A stretch of 64,000 nucleotides of DNA from positions 1-64,000 of the forward strand of contig NZ_QTKX01000002.1 in assembly GCF_018424685.1 (NCBI RefSeq), in the 5' to 3' direction. Position numbers and translations under genes: made by a program. This document shows positions 12,181 through 22,399 of the stretch, piece after piece (the stretch's first letter is position 1; each line of letters opens with the position of its first letter). The notes under the pieces were generated by a model. That model made no database searches and was not told the DNA's origin. It saw only the letters and a list, made by a program, of their open reading frames with translations. This DNA comes from Mesobacillus boroniphilus. Its GTDB lineage: Bacteria; Bacillota; Bacilli; Bacillales; Cytobacillaceae.

Positions 12181-12543
12181 ATGAAAAAAGATTTCAGAGT
12201 GAAAAAAAATAAAGAATTTCAAGAAGCTTTTAAAAAAGGAAGATCCGTTGCGAACCGGCAATTTGTTCTCTATATTTTAAAAAAACCGGAGCAGGAAAAT
12301 TTCCGCATCGGACTGTCAGTCAGTAAAAAAATTGGCAATGCCGTCATGCGCAACCAAATCAAAAGATATATCCGTCAATCATTTCATGAACTGCAGGATC
12401 GGATCCATAACGGGAACGACTACATCATCATTGCCAGAAAGCCCACTGCTGAAATGGACATGCATGAAGTGAAAAAAAGCCTTGAGCATGTCTTGAAGGT
12501 TGGAAAGGTTTTGAAGAAGCCAAAACCTGGAGATAATGATTGA
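12181..12543 (+). CDS. rnpA: ribonuclease P protein component
   Basis: RnpA (120 aa) is the protein cofactor of the RNase P ribozyme, which matures tRNA 5' ends. The family signature is seen in [21 protein letters not shown] with basic residues for RNA contact, and in the N-terminal [15 protein letters not shown]. The ATG has AAGGTG upstream. It follows rpmH as in nearly all bacteria. Confidence 0.97.
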   Translation: MKKDFRVKKNKEFQEAFKKGRSVANRQFVLYILKKPEQENFRIGLSVSKKIGNAVMRNQIKRYIRQSFHELQDRIHNGNDYIIIARKPTAEMDMHEVKKSLEHVLKVGKVLKKPKPGDND

Positions 12544-12703
12544 GGCAAAAAAATTTGCTGAAATGCAATTTTTAAAAGCGCTTCCCTATAAAAGATGTTA
12601 AAATACTTTTGATTGCATTGTGCTGACAAGGCTAAATGTACATAAATTTTGGACGAACTTTGAAAATAAATGAACGTATCGGGAAGTTAGGAGGAAATGA
12701 AGC

Positions 12704-13477
12704 TTGAAAAAAAGAATATTATTAATAATGGGCTTGCTTTTAGTGATGACCGTGCTGACAGGCTGCATGGAATATGACCAGCCAATCACTGAGGAAAGCA
12801 AGGGTTTCTGGAATGAATATATCGTTTATCCATTGTCCTTGTTAATCATCAAGATGGCCGAATGGCTTGGCGGGAATTTCGGATTATCTATAATCGCTGT
12901 TACTTTGCTGATCCGCCTGGTAATTTTGCCGCTTATGATCAAACAGACGAAAAGCTCCAAGGCTATGCAGGCATTGCAGCCGGAAATGGCAAAGTTAAAA
13001 GAGAAATACAGCTCTAAAGACCAAAAAACCCAACAGAAACTCCAGCAGGAAACAATGGCGCTTTTCCAGAAGCATGGTGTCAATCCGCTTGCAGGATGTT
13101 TCCCGCTGATTGTCCAGATGCCAATCCTGATTGGTTTCTACCATGCGATTTCAAGAACGAGAGAGATCGCCGAGCATAACTTCTTGTGGTTCGATCTTGG
13201 TGCACCGGATCCATACTATATTCTGCCATTAGTTGCAGGTGTTACAACTTTCATCCAGCAAAAAATGATGATGGCTGGCCAGGAAGCAAACCCGCAGATG
13301 GCAATGATGCTGTGGCTGATGCCAATCATGATTATTGTATTCGCGATCAACTTCCCAGCAGCACTTTCATTATACTGGGTAGTCGGTAACTTATTCATGA
13401 TTGTTCAAACTTACTTTATTAAAGGGCCGGATCTAAAAGCTGCGGCTGCCGGCAATGCGGGAGGAGCAAAAAAGTGA
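12704..13477 (+). CDS. spoIIIJ: membrane protein insertase YidC1/SpoIIIJ (MisCA)
   Basis: This YidC/Oxa1 family insertase (257 aa) is an inner-membrane lipoprotein; the lipobox is LTGC, with the modified cysteine near residue 22. About five membrane segments follow. The conserved cytoplasmic loop and TM block shows [21 protein letters not shown]. subtilis SpoIIIJ is needed for SigG activation in the forespore and for general membrane protein insertion. The start is TTG with GTTAGGAGG upstream. It overlaps jag by 4 bp (GTGA). Confidence 0.96.
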   Translation: MKKRILLIMGLLLVMTVLTGCMEYDQPITEESKGFWNEYIVYPLSLLIIKMAEWLGGNFGLSIIAVTLLIRLVILPLMIKQTKSSKAMQALQPEMAKLKEKYSSKDQKTQQKLQQETMALFQKHGVNPLAGCFPLIVQMPILIGFYHAISRTREIAEHNFLWFDLGAPDPYYILPLVAGVTTFIQQKMMMAGQEANPQMAMMLWLMPIMIIVFAINFPAALSLYWVVGNLFMIVQTYFIKGPDLKAAAAGNAGGAKK

Positions 13478-14094
13478 AACAGGTAACTGCTACAGGACAA
13501 AATGTCGACGAAGCAGTAGAATCCGCTTTAGCTCAATTAAAGACAACCAAAGACCGCACAGAGATTGATGTAATTGATGAAGGCAAAAAGGGGATTTTCG
13601 GACTTTTCGGTACACGACCGGCTGTCGTCAAGGTGACAGTAAAAATTGATGCTGTTGAAGAAGCCGTAAATTATTTGAAGTCGGTTGGCTCGCAAATGGG
13701 GGCTCCAATCGAAGTTGATGTGAAAAAGGAAGGGAAAACAGTACTCTTTACGATGTCTGGTGAGAAAATCGCTTTGCTGATCGGAAAAAGAGGACAAACG
13801 CTGAATTCCTTGCAATTTTTGACCCAGCTCGTGATGAACCGTTATTCTGAACAGTATGCAACTGTCTTGCTTGATGCAGAGGACTATCGCCAGCGCAGGA
13901 ATGATACACTCGTGCAATTAGCCGAACGCCTTGCGCAAAAAGCAGTCAGAACTGGCCAGACCGTCGCGCTTGAACCTATGCCTTCGTATGAACGCAAAGT
14001 GATTCATACTGCATTGATGTCAAACAAGAAAATCAAAACATATTCCGATGGCACTGAACCTCACAGACATATTGTGATCGCGCCGTCGAAGTAA
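13474..14094 (+). CDS. jag: RNA-binding protein Jag/KhpB
   Basis: The 206-aa protein has the three Jag domains: N-terminal Jag_N with [16 protein letters not shown], a KH-type domain with [13 protein letters not shown], and the C-terminal R3H domain with [11 protein letters not shown] and [12 protein letters not shown]. Homologues (KhpB/EloR) bind RNA and affect cell elongation. The GTG start overlaps the spoIIIJ stop, with GGGAGGAGC upstream, so translation is probably coupled. Confidence 0.95.
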   Translation: MKQVTATGQNVDEAVESALAQLKTTKDRTEIDVIDEGKKGIFGLFGTRPAVVKVTVKIDAVEEAVNYLKSVGSQMGAPIEVDVKKEGKTVLFTMSGEKIALLIGKRGQTLNSLQFLTQLVMNRYSEQYATVLLDAEDYRQRRNDTLVQLAERLAQKAVRTGQTVALEPMPSYERKVIHTALMSNKKIKTYSDGTEPHRHIVIAPSK

Positions 14095-14107
14095 GAATGA
14101 TTTATTA

Positions 14108-14139
14108 AACCCGGACCAGGCGATGGTTCGGGTTTTTTT
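14108..14139 (+). terminator. jag terminator
   Basis: An AACCCGGACC/GGTTCGGGTT stem (with one wobble) runs into seven T, 13 bp after the jag stop. Confidence 0.88.
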
Positions 14140-14272
14140 GTGCACTTTTATTACTTGTTTTTGAAGGATTTTGCGTATCTTTTGAAGTGTCGAGATTCAT
14201 AATTGCTTCAGAAGGGTTGATTTATAGTATTTTTTAGGACTCACAGCGAGGATCTTTTGTTCGAAAAATAAT

Positions 14273-14366
14273 TTTATGGCGGATTTCACAGATTTATTGG
14301 CGAAAAGTTAGTTTAATTGGCGATAATTAGCAGTTTATTGGCGAAAATCAATTTTTATTGGCGACT
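14273..14366. repeat. phased 20/21-bp repeat, five copies
   Basis: The motif TTTATTGGCGAAAA recurs with the GG at 14278 (degenerate), 14299, 14319, 14340 and 14360, giving steps of 21, 20, 21 and 20 bp, close to two helical turns. It lies between the jag terminator and the DnaA boxes before mnmE. A single related core (TTATTGGCGCC) occurs at about 27524-27534. Confidence 0.8.
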
Positions 14367-14468
14367 TGGAAATTATCATGCATTTTTCCAATTCAACATC
14401 CAGTTCTCCAGTTCAATCAACTTCCAATTCAACATTCAGTCCCACAGTTAGCTCAAATCCCAATTGAG

Positions 14469-14575
14469 TTTTCCACAGTCTAAATAAAAATCATTTATTT
14501 CCTCATTTGGTTTTATTGTTATTCACATGTGGATAAGTTAAAATTAAATAAGTTTATTTAATGAGTTGTGGATAA
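14469..14575. promoter_or_regulatory. DnaA-box cluster upstream of mnmE
   Basis: There are four boxes: 14469-14477 (TTTTCCACA), 14519-14527 (TTATTCACA), 14528-14536 (TGTGGATAA, perfect) and 14567-14575 (TGTGGATAA, perfect). In B. subtilis the trmE (mnmE) upstream region is one of the DnaA-bound sites outside oriC. I could not place a convincing sigma-A promoter. Confidence 0.8.
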
Positions 14576-14698
14576 ATTCTGAGTTGAAAGGATTCCTTTC
14601 TTTTTTTCACTAAAGTGATGTGGTATTCTAGTAATTTGTAGAAAACAAACTTTAATCTTTTGATATAAATAATTTTTGCGGAAATGTGGGGTGAGCAA

Positions 14699-16084
14699 AT
14701 GGAATTTGATACGATTGCGGCGATTTCTACGCCGATGGGTGAAGGAGCGATTGCGATTGTCCGTTTAAGCGGGGATCAGGCTTTCGAAATAGCTGATGGA
14801 CTTTTCAAAGGTGTTGGCAGCAAGAAGCTAAGTGAGGTAGCTTCGCATACAATTCATTACGGCCATCTGATCGATCCGAAAACTGGACAAGTTGCGGAAG
14901 AAGTAATGGTCTCTGTCATGAGAGGGCCGAAAACGTTCACGAAAGAGGATGTAGTCGAAATCAATTGCCATGGGGGTCTTGTTTCTGTAAACCGTGTGCT
15001 CCAGCTTGTTCTTAATCAGGGAGCAAGGCTGGCGGAGCCGGGGGAATTTACAAAACGGGCTTTTTTAAATGGACGGATCGACCTTTCCCAGGCTGAGGCA
15101 GTCATCGACTTGATCAGAGCGAAAACGGACCGTGCGATGAACCTGGCTCTTGGTCAGATGGAGGGACGCCTCTCAAAGCTGATCCAGAAGCTGCGTCAGG
15201 AAATTCTTGAAATTCTTGCACATGTGGAAGTGAACATCGATTATCCGGAGTATGATGATGTGGAGGAAATGACGCATAACATGCTTTTGGAGAAGGCGAA
15301 GTATGTAAAAGGGGAGCTTGAAAAGCTTCTGCAAACCTCACAGCAGGGAAAAATCCTTCGTGAAGGACTGTCAACGGTTATTGTTGGCCGCCCGAATGTC
15401 GGAAAATCTTCTTTGCTAAATAGCCTTGTGCATGAAAATAAAGCGATTGTCACCGATATTCCAGGAACAACGCGTGATGTCATTGAAGAATATGTGAATG
15501 TTCGCGGTGTTCCTTTAAGACTGCTTGATACAGCGGGAATACGGGAAACGGAAGATATCGTCGAACGCATTGGGGTTGAACGCTCTCGCCAGGTTTTGAA
15601 GGAAGCGGATTTGATCCTGCTCGTTCTGAACTATTCGGATGAGCTTTCGGAAGAGGATCGGAACATTTTCAAAGCGGTGGAAGGCATGGATGTCATTGTC
15701 ATCGTCAATAAAACCGACCTGCCACAAAAAATAGATATGGATGAAGTGAAGAAGCTTACGAAAGATTATTCGCTGGTAACGACTTCATTGCTGGAAGACC
15801 AAGGTGTTGATCAGCTGGAAGAAGCAATTTCGAGCCTGTTCTTCTCAGGTGCAATTGAATCAGGAGACCTTACGTATGTTTCGAATAGCCGACATATTGC
15901 ACTTCTTAATCAGGCTGTCCATTCGATTGAAGAAGCGATCAACGGTGTCGAAATGGGAACGCCAATTGATATCGTCCAGATTGATTTGACTCGATCATGG
16001 GAGCTGCTTGGTGAAATCATTGGTGAAAGCGTGCATGAAAGCTTGATTGACCAGTTATTCTCGCAGTTCTGTTTAGGGAAGTAA
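14699..16084 (+). CDS. mnmE: tRNA modification GTPase MnmE
   Basis: MnmE (461 aa) works with MnmG to install the carboxymethylaminomethyl group on U34 of certain tRNAs. The N-terminal THF-binding domain starts [20 protein letters not shown]. The inserted G domain has G1 [10 protein letters not shown]2/G3 PGTTRD and DTAGI, and G4 NKTD. The C-terminus ends FCLGK, with the invariant cysteine. I chose the ATG at 14699, preceded by GGGGTGAGC; an upstream in-frame ATG at 14684 has no good site. DnaA boxes upstream suggest DnaA control. Confidence 0.97.
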   Translation: MEFDTIAAISTPMGEGAIAIVRLSGDQAFEIADGLFKGVGSKKLSEVASHTIHYGHLIDPKTGQVAEEVMVSVMRGPKTFTKEDVVEINCHGGLVSVNRVLQLVLNQGARLAEPGEFTKRAFLNGRIDLSQAEAVIDLIRAKTDRAMNLALGQMEGRLSKLIQKLRQEILEILAHVEVNIDYPEYDDVEEMTHNMLLEKAKYVKGELEKLLQTSQQGKILREGLSTVIVGRPNVGKSSLLNSLVHENKAIVTDIPGTTRDVIEEYVNVRGVPLRLLDTAGIRETEDIVERIGVERSRQVLKEADLILLVLNYSDELSEEDRNIFKAVEGMDVIVIVNKTDLPQKIDMDEVKKLTKDYSLVTTSLLEDQGVDQLEEAISSLFFSGAIESGDLTYVSNSRHIALLNQAVHSIEEAINGVEMGTPIDIVQIDLTRSWELLGEIIGESVHESLIDQLFSQFCLGK

Positions 16085-16208
16085 AAATAAAGAAGTTATT
16101 TTCGAAAAACTTTCTATAATGCTACAGCTAAATAGCGATGTAGCACTTTTGGACTATAAAGATTCTTATTACTTATAGATTTGAATGCAGCATAAAGGAG
16201 GCAGCAGG

Positions 16209-18089
16209 ATGGGTTATGAAGCCGGAAATTTTGATGTGGTTGTTGTTGGTGCCGGACATGCGGGTGTTGAGGCGGCCCTTGCGCCGGCACGCATGGGCGC
16301 GAAAACCGCGATGATTACCATCAATCTTGATATGATTGCGTTCATGCCGTGCAACCCGTCAATCGGCGGACCTGCAAAGGGAATTGTTGTACGGGAAATA
16401 GACGCACTAGGCGGCGAAATGGGCCGCAATATAGATAAAACATACATCCAGATGAGGATGCTGAATACAGGAAAGGGGCCTGCAGTACGTGCGTTAAGGG
16501 CCCAGGCTGATAAATTCGATTATCAGAACGAGATGAAAAAGACACTGGAAAATGAAAAGAACCTTACATTGGTGCAAGGAATGGTTGAGCGTCTGATTGT
16601 TGAAGACGGCGAATGTAAAGGGGTCATTACCCAGACGGGAGCCATTTATCGCGCAAAAACAGTCGTGATCACGACAGGTACGTATATGCGCGGGGAAATC
16701 ATCCTTGGCGAATTGAAATATTCAAGCGGCCCGAATAATCAGCAGCCTTCAATCAAGCTTTCAGAACATCTTGAGGAGCTTGGCTTTGATCTTGTACGTT
16801 TTAAAACGGGAACTCCGCCGCGTGTGCACAGCGACACGATTGATTATTCTAAAACAGAAATTCAGCCTGGTGATGATGTTCACCGAGCATTTTCCTATGA
16901 AACGACGAAATACATCACAGACCAGCTTCCATGCTGGCTGACGTATACAAATGAACAAACACACCAATTGATTGATGACAATCTGCACCGTTCCCCGATG
17001 TATTCAGGAATGATTAAGGGTACTGGTCCGCGCTACTGTCCATCCATCGAGGATAAGGTAGTCCGTTTCAATGACAAGCCGCGCCACCAGATCTTCCTGG
17101 AGCCGGAAGGAAGGAATACTCAGGAGGTTTATGTACAGGGACTGTCAACGAGCTTACCGGAAGAGGTCCAGCATAAAATCCTTCAGACCATACCTGGTCT
17201 TGAAAAGGTCCAAATGATGCGTGCGGGCTATGCGATTGAATATGATGCCGTAGTGCCGACGCAGCTTTGGCCAACATTAGAAACGAAACTAGTCAAAAAT
17301 CTATATACTGCCGGCCAAATCAATGGTACTTCAGGCTATGAAGAGGCTGCCGGCCAGGGAATCATGGCTGGAATCAATGCCGGCAGAAGGGCTTTGGACA
17401 AAGAAGAAGTCATCCTGAGCCGTGCTGATGCCTATATTGGTGTATTGATCGATGATCTCGTGACAAAAGGAACAAATGAACCATACCGTTTATTGACATC
17501 AAGAGCGGAATACCGTCTGCTTTTGCGCCACGATAATGCGGACCTTCGCTTGACTGAAAAAGGCCACGAAATCGGCTTAATTAATGAAGAACGTTACCAG
17601 AAGTTTTTAGCGAAAAAAGAAGCAATCGAAGCGGAGAAACAACGCCTTCAATCGATCATCATTAAACCGACAGCGGAAGTTCAAGAGTTAATCCGTTCGC
17701 TTGGCGGAAGCGAATTGAAGGATGGCATCCGTGCTTCAGATCTTTTGAAGCGACCTGAGGTTTCATATCAGCATATTAAGCAGCTGGTTCCTGCAGATGG
17801 CGAACTTGATTTCGAAACAGAAGAACAGACAGAAATTCAAATCAAATATGAGGGATATATTGAGAAATCACTTCAGCAGGTTGAAAGGCTGAAAAAGATG
17901 GAAGACAAGAAAATTCCGGAAAATATTGATTACGATGCAATTTCTGGAGTGGCCACTGAGGCTCGCCAAAAATTGAAAGAAGTACGTCCGTTAACATTAG
18001 CGCAAGCATCGAGAATCTCAGGTGTGAACCCTGCAGATATCTCAATCTTGCTCGTTTATTTGGAACAAGGGCGTATTGCACGAATCTAG
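16209..18089 (+). CDS. mnmG: tRNA uridine-5-carboxymethylaminomethyl(34) synthesis enzyme MnmG
   Basis: MnmG (626 aa) is the FAD-dependent partner of MnmE. The dinucleotide fold is [15 protein letters not shown]. The family signatures [12 protein letters not shown] and [16 protein letters not shown] are present, and the C-terminal helical domain ends [17 protein letters not shown]. The ATG at 16209 has AAAGGAGG upstream and matches the B. subtilis start MGYEAG. It is in an operon-like run with mnmE, rsmG and noc. Confidence 0.97.
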   Translation: MGYEAGNFDVVVVGAGHAGVEAALAPARMGAKTAMITINLDMIAFMPCNPSIGGPAKGIVVREIDALGGEMGRNIDKTYIQMRMLNTGKGPAVRALRAQADKFDYQNEMKKTLENEKNLTLVQGMVERLIVEDGECKGVITQTGAIYRAKTVVITTGTYMRGEIILGELKYSSGPNNQQPSIKLSEHLEELGFDLVRFKTGTPPRVHSDTIDYSKTEIQPGDDVHRAFSYETTKYITDQLPCWLTYTNEQTHQLIDDNLHRSPMYSGMIKGTGPRYCPSIEDKVVRFNDKPRHQIFLEPEGRNTQEVYVQGLSTSLPEEVQHKILQTIPGLEKVQMMRAGYAIEYDAVVPTQLWPTLETKLVKNLYTAGQINGTSGYEEAAGQGIMAGINAGRRALDKEEVILSRADAYIGVLIDDLVTKGTNEPYRLLTSRAEYRLLLRHDNADLRLTEKGHEIGLINEERYQKFLAKKEAIEAEKQRLQSIIIKPTAEVQELIRSLGGSELKDGIRASDLLKRPEVSYQHIKQLVPADGELDFETEEQTEIQIKYEGYIEKSLQQVERLKKMEDKKIPENIDYDAISGVATEARQKLKEVRPLTLAQASRISGVNPADISILLVYLEQGRIARI

Positions 18090-18138
18090 AAATAAATTTT
18101 GCAATAAATCCACCAGCAAGGACAGAAAGGGTTGGCTT

Positions 18139-18855
18139 ATGAATACAGATCAATTTAAAGCTTTACTCGCTGAAAAGGGAATCGAGCTTTCCCAGAAGCA
18201 AATGGAACAATATGAAAAGTATTACCACATGCTCGTCGAGTGGAATGAAAAAATGAATTTGACTGCGATAACAGAAAAGCCTGAAGTGTACTTGAAGCAT
18301 TTCTATGATTCAGTTTCTGCAGCATTTTATTTTGATTTTAATAAGCCGCTCAATTTGTGTGACGTTGGTGCCGGTGCCGGCTTCCCGAGTATCCCGATTA
18401 AAATTGCATTCCCGGAAATCAAGGTTACGATAGTCGATTCCTTAAATAAGCGAATAACATTCTTGGAGCAGCTTTCGAAAGAATTGGGACTAGAAGGAAC
18501 AACATTCATCCACGATCGTGCTGAGACATTCGGCCAAAATCCTGCCTATCGTGAAAAGTATGAAGTTGTTATGGCCAGGGCTGTTGCAAGAATGTCAGTA
18601 CTAAGTGAACTTTGCCTTCCGCTAGTGAAAGTTGGCGGAACATTCATCGCCATGAAGGGCAATCAGGCAGGGGAGGAACTGCAGGTTGGTGAAAAAGCAA
18701 TCACGGTTCTTGGCGGGAAGCTGGAATCCTCCCATTCATTCACTTTGCCGGTGGAAGAGAGTGAACGGAATATTTTAATCATTAATAAACAAAAGCCAAC
18801 ACCTAAGAAGTACCCTAGAAAACCGGGAACTCCGAATAAAACGCCGATTGAATAG
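18139..18855 (+). CDS. rsmG: 16S rRNA (guanine527-N7)-methyltransferase RsmG
   Basis: RsmG (238 aa) methylates G527 of 16S rRNA with S-adenosylmethionine; loss gives low-level streptomycin resistance in other bacteria. The SAM-binding motif is [16 protein letters not shown], followed by [15 protein letters not shown]. The ATG at 18139 gives the family length (B. subtilis 239 aa) and has AGAAAGG upstream; the longer frame would overlap the mnmG stop without a ribosome site. Confidence 0.96.
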   Translation: MNTDQFKALLAEKGIELSQKQMEQYEKYYHMLVEWNEKMNLTAITEKPEVYLKHFYDSVSAAFYFDFNKPLNLCDVGAGAGFPSIPIKIAFPEIKVTIVDSLNKRITFLEQLSKELGLEGTTFIHDRAETFGQNPAYREKYEVVMARAVARMSVLSELCLPLVKVGGTFIAMKGNQAGEELQVGEKAITVLGGKLESSHSFTLPVEESERNILIINKQKPTPKKYPRKPGTPNKTPIE

Positions 18856-19055
18856 AGGCTTCTATCCTTCGCAGCAACTTTGGTCAAAGACCTAAGCTGC
18901 ACGATTTGATAAAATTCAGTAAACCGGCCATGTACGCTTACGCTTTTTGTCCTATATTGAATAATGAATTTAGTTTATAATAGAGTCTATAGGCAGGAAC
19001 TTGTCATTTTTATAGAGAATATGTAATAGGGAGTTCATAAAGGTGGTGTAGGGTG

Positions 19056-19949
19056 ATGAAGCCTTCTTTTTCGCGCTTTTTTGGTCTTGGAGAAAAAGAA
19101 AAAGAACGGAACGAAGTGGAAGAACAGACGGTTGAGGATATTGACAACGTTGAGGATATTGACAACATAGAAAATGAAGAAATAAAGAAGATTCCGATTG
19201 ACCATATTATTCCAAATAGATACCAGCCAAGAACTGTTTTTGATGATGAAAAAATTGAAGAATTGGCCCGTACCATTCATATACATGGAGTAATCCAGCC
19301 AATCGTCGTACGTGAATACGATCAGGATAGATTTGAGATTATCGCAGGTGAACGCCGCTGGCGAGCGATGAAAAAGCTTGAGTGGGCAGAGGTTCCTGCA
19401 ATTGTAAAAAATTTATCTGATTCCGAAACGGCATCTGTTGCTTTGATTGAGAACCTCCAGCGTGAGGAGCTTTCACCGATTGAAGAAGCAATGGCATATG
19501 GAAAGTTACTGGAAATTCATAATCTGACACAGGAAGCCCTAGCGCAAAGATTGGGAAAAGGTCAATCAACAGTTGCGAATAAGTTGCGATTACTTAAGCT
19601 TCCACAGGAAGTGCAGGATGCGCTTTTGAATAAATTGATTACAGAGCGACACGCCCGTTCGTTAATCCCGTTAAAAAATCCTCAGTTGCAGGTGCAGGTA
19701 TTGGCAGAGGTCATTGAGAAATCCCTCAATGTCAAACAAACGGAAGAACGCGTCGTCAAGCTTTTGAGTCAGAATGAAGAGAAACCAAAGCCAAAGCGGA
19801 AGGCATTCAGCAAGGACATGAGGATTGCGGTCAATACAATCCGCCAGTCGCTGACAATGGTTTCCGACAGCGGCATCAATCTCGATTCGGAAGAAGAAGA
19901 GTTTGAAGAGTTCTATCAATTCACGATTCGCATACCTAAGAAGAAATAA
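19056..19949 (+). CDS. noc: nucleoid occlusion protein Noc
   Basis: Noc (297 aa) is a ParB-family CTPase paralogue that binds NBS sites and blocks division over the nucleoid. It starts [15 protein letters not shown], the membrane-targeting amphipathic helix typical of Noc. The ParB/CTP motifs NRYQPR, GERRWRA and [14 protein letters not shown] and an HTH ([19 protein letters not shown]) follow. An exact 18-bp tandem duplication (19131-19166) repeats the residues VEDIDN in the linker. The ATG at 19056 has AAAGGTGG upstream. Its place next to soj-spo0J is conserved in bacilli. Confidence 0.95.
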   Translation: MKPSFSRFFGLGEKEKERNEVEEQTVEDIDNVEDIDNIENEEIKKIPIDHIIPNRYQPRTVFDDEKIEELARTIHIHGVIQPIVVREYDQDRFEIIAGERRWRAMKKLEWAEVPAIVKNLSDSETASVALIENLQREELSPIEEAMAYGKLLEIHNLTQEALAQRLGKGQSTVANKLRLLKLPQEVQDALLNKLITERHARSLIPLKNPQLQVQVLAEVIEKSLNVKQTEERVVKLLSQNEEKPKPKRKAFSKDMRIAVNTIRQSLTMVSDSGINLDSEEEEFEEFYQFTIRIPKKK

Positions 19950-19958
19950 TAGATTGCT

Positions 19959-19988
19959 AGTGGGGGACAGGCTGTCCCCCACTTTTTT
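19959..19988 (+). terminator. noc terminator
   Basis: An AGTGGGGGACA/TGTCCCCCACT stem with a very small loop is followed by six T, right after noc. Confidence 0.9.
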
Positions 19989-20213
19989 GTTGGCAAATTT
20001 TAAACTAATCAGCAGTCGGGGAAAGGTGCTTTTTGTTTAATAGACAATCATATTACCGTTTTCTTTCTTTTGAATAAAAATTCTATCAACTGTCTGAATT
20101 CATGATAAAATAGAATACATGATTGCTTTTTTCGGCATCCCCATACTCTCTATATGGGTGGCGGGGGAAGCCTAAATCTCAGTTTGAAATTTTTATGTTA
20201 CTACTTCGATAAG

Positions 20214-20512
20214 TGTCCAGCTCCAGCGCCTAGCCAGTTTTCTTCCCTGCTAGTGCTTCCTCGAGTATCTTGCGAGAAGCGTTAGCTTTGAGCAGCTCGA
20301 GTCGCTTGTTTAGTTTCGCCTCCTAGAAACTCCGAAACTTCAACTCCGCCGGCAGAAGCAAAATGCGCTTCTTTGTCGGAGTCTCCAGTTTCTGCGTTTC
20401 TGGACAGTCGGCTATACATATCGATTTCAGTCCTGCCAATGAAGTCAAAGAGCGACTTCACTGTCAGGCCCTCCAGTGCTTGTCGGGGCTGAACAAGGCG
20501 CTTGCGCTTTTC
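20214..20512 (+). repeat. dispersed repeat, long form (299 bp)
   Basis: The copy starts TGTCCAGCTCCAGCGCC and ends GGCGCTTGCGCTTTTC like the 122-bp form. Between the CTCGAG segment and the CCTGCCAATGAAGTC hairpin it carries an extra module that folds into a long imperfect stem (about 20322-20403, arms CCTAGAAAC.../...GTTTCTGG). The repeat ends 34 bp before the soj start, so it forms the soj leader. The rest of 19989-20213 shows nothing I recognise. Confidence 0.85.
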
Positions 20513-20546
20513 TAATTATTTTACGGGTTTGAAAGAAGGTGACAAT

Positions 20547-21308
20547 GTGGGAAAAATCATCGCGATTGCTAATCAAAAAGGTGGAGTCGGCAAGACGACT
20601 ACTTCAGTGAACCTCGGTGCGTGCCTGGCATACATAGGAAAAAAAGTGCTGCTTGTCGACACGGATCCTCAAGGAAACGCTACGAGCGGTGTGGGGATTG
20701 AAAAAGCGGATGTTGAGCAATGCATCTATGATGTTCTTGTTGATGATGTTGAAGCTAAAAATGTAATCCATCCAACAGCTGTAGAAAATCTATATACAAT
20801 TCCAGCGACCATCCAGCTTGCTGGAGCGGAAATTGAGCTTGTGCCCACGATCTCAAGGGAGGTTCGTTTGAAGCGGGCTCTCGAGGAAGTGAAGGATCGT
20901 TTTGATTATATTATCATAGACTGTCCGCCTTCCCTTGGTCTATTGACACTGAATGCTTTGACGGCTTCAGATGCAGTCATAATCCCTGTCCAATGCGAGT
21001 ATTATGCACTTGAAGGGTTAAGTCAGCTCCTAAATACCGTCCGCCTTGTACAGAAGCATTTGAATCAGGATCTGAAGATTGAGGGAGTCCTGCTGACCAT
21101 GCTGGATGCACGTACGAATCTAGGTCTTCAAGTCATTGAGGAAGTGAAGAAGTACTTCCAGGATAAGGTTTACAAGACTGTCATTCCAAGGAATGTGCGA
21201 CTAAGTGAAGCTCCAAGCCATGGAGAGCCAATTATCATTTATGACCCGAAGTCCCGCGGGGCGGAAGTTTATTTAGATCTTGCAAAGGAAGTGGTTGCAA
21301 ATGGCTAA
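20547..21308 (+). CDS. soj: chromosome partitioning ATPase Soj (ParA)
   Basis: Soj (253 aa) is a ParA-family ATPase that acts with Spo0J in origin segregation and controls DnaA activity. It starts GKIIAIANQKGGVGKTTTSV, with the deviant Walker A motif, followed by VDTDPQGNAT and IIDCPPSLGLLTLNAL. I chose the GTG at 20547 because AAGGTGA lies 5 nt upstream and the length equals that of B. subtilis; the frame extends further upstream into the repeat. The end overlaps spo0J by 8 bp. Confidence 0.96.
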   Translation: MGKIIAIANQKGGVGKTTTSVNLGACLAYIGKKVLLVDTDPQGNATSGVGIEKADVEQCIYDVLVDDVEAKNVIHPTAVENLYTIPATIQLAGAEIELVPTISREVRLKRALEEVKDRFDYIIIDCPPSLGLLTLNALTASDAVIIPVQCEYYALEGLSQLLNTVRLVQKHLNQDLKIEGVLLTMLDARTNLGLQVIEEVKKYFQDKVYKTVIPRNVRLSEAPSHGEPIIIYDPKSRGAEVYLDLAKEVVANG

Positions 21309-22149
21309 AGGCTTAGGTAAAGGATTGAATGCTTTCTTTAACATGGAAGCTGAAAAAGAAGAGAAGGTCCAGGAAATAAGCATCAAAGAAATAAGGCCAA
21401 ATCCTTATCAACCACGAAAAGTTTTCCAGCCGGAAGCGATCGAGGAATTGAAGCTTTCAATCCTGGAACATGGAATCCTGCAGCCGATCATTGTCAGGAA
21501 AACGATAAAAGGCTATGAAATAGTAGTTGGTGAGAGGCGTTTCCGGGCAGCGAAAGAAGCAAAGCTAGAAACAGTGCCGGCAGTCGTCCGTGAGCTGAAT
21601 GAACAGCAAATGATGGAGCTTGCCGTATTGGAAAATCTTCAGCGTGAAGACCTGAATCCGATTGAAGAAGGAATAGCCTATCAAACTTTGATCGAAAAGC
21701 TGAAGCTCACGCAAGAAGAATTAGCGAAAAGGCTGGGCAAAAGCAGACCGCATTTGGCAAACCATATCCGTTTGCTGTCGCTGCCTCCAAAAATTCAGCA
21801 ACTCATCTCTGATGGTAAGATTTCAATGGGCCACGGGCGCGCGCTTCTAGGATTAAGGAAGAAAGACAAGCTTTCAATCCTGGTCGATAAAATCATTAAA
21901 GATGGAATGAATGTCCGCCAGCTTGAACAGCTGATCCAAGAGATGAACGAAGTTGTTCCACGTGAAACAAAAAAAGACAAAGTAACAAAAGATGTTTTCA
22001 TTCGTGAACGTGAAACAACGCTTCGTGAACGCTTTGGCACCACCGTAAACATCAAACAATCCAAAAATAAAGGGAAAATTGAAATAGAGTTTTTCTCCAA
22101 AGATGATTTAGAACGGATTCTGGAACTATTAGATCAGCAAAACTCCTAA
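21301..22149 (+). CDS. spo0J: chromosome partitioning protein Spo0J (ParB)
   Basis: Spo0J (282 aa) is a CTP-dependent clamp that loads on parS and recruits SMC. It starts MAKGLGKGLNAFF; the CTP-binding motifs PNPYQPR and GERRFRA, and ENLQREDLNPIEE, are followed by the HTH LAKRLGKSRPHLANHIRLL. The ATG at 21301 lies inside the soj 3' end, giving translational coupling. The gene itself contains a parS site (21954-21969), as in B. subtilis. Confidence 0.96.
   Translation: MAKGLGKGLNAFFNMEAEKEEKVQEISIKEIRPNPYQPRKVFQPEAIEELKLSILEHGILQPIIVRKTIKGYEIVVGERRFRAAKEAKLETVPAVVRELNEQQMMELAVLENLQREDLNPIEEGIAYQTLIEKLKLTQEELAKRLGKSRPHLANHIRLLSLPPKIQQLISDGKISMGHGRALLGLRKKDKLSILVDKIIKDGMNVRQLEQLIQEMNEVVPRETKKDKVTKDVFIRERETTLRERFGTTVNIKQSKNKGKIEIEFFSKDDLERILELLDQQNS
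21954..21969. promoter_or_regulatory. parS site inside spo0J
   Basis: TGTTCCACGTGAAACA is an exact match to the B. subtilis parS sequence. It sits in the 3' third of spo0J, the same place as the B. subtilis 359-degree site. Confidence 0.95.
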
Positions 22150-22177
22150 GCTATCAATTTGATGGCTTCTTTTTTTA
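22149..22177 (+). terminator. spo0J terminator
   Basis: GCTATC/GATGGC (with one G-T pair) around an AATT loop is followed by TTCTTTTTTT. Confidence 0.65.
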
Positions 22178-22399
22178 CAAAGGCTCTTTTGGTTACTTTG
22201 TTGGTTGCAGAAACAAAAGTAAAGACTGGCATCTGGGTTTTTTCGAGTTTGGATGAATCTCATTTCCAACTTTTCCTTGAAAAGAGCCCTGATGCCTTTC
22301 AGTATGCGGATGCAAAGGTATTTTGAAAAACAACAATCAATGTGAATACAGCTTTTAAATAAGCTTATTCATAACAAAATCTGAAGACGGGTGAACTAT

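Noticed and set aside
19056..19949. Noc-binding sites (ATTTCCCGGGAAAT) near noc
   Set aside because: I looked for CCCGGG contexts in the window; the two found (about 41666 and 43617) do not match the consensus.
22162..22326. 54-codon open frame after spo0J starting ATG GCT TCT
   Set aside because: Its start lies within the terminator hairpin of spo0J and no family is recognised; treated as chance or an old remnant.
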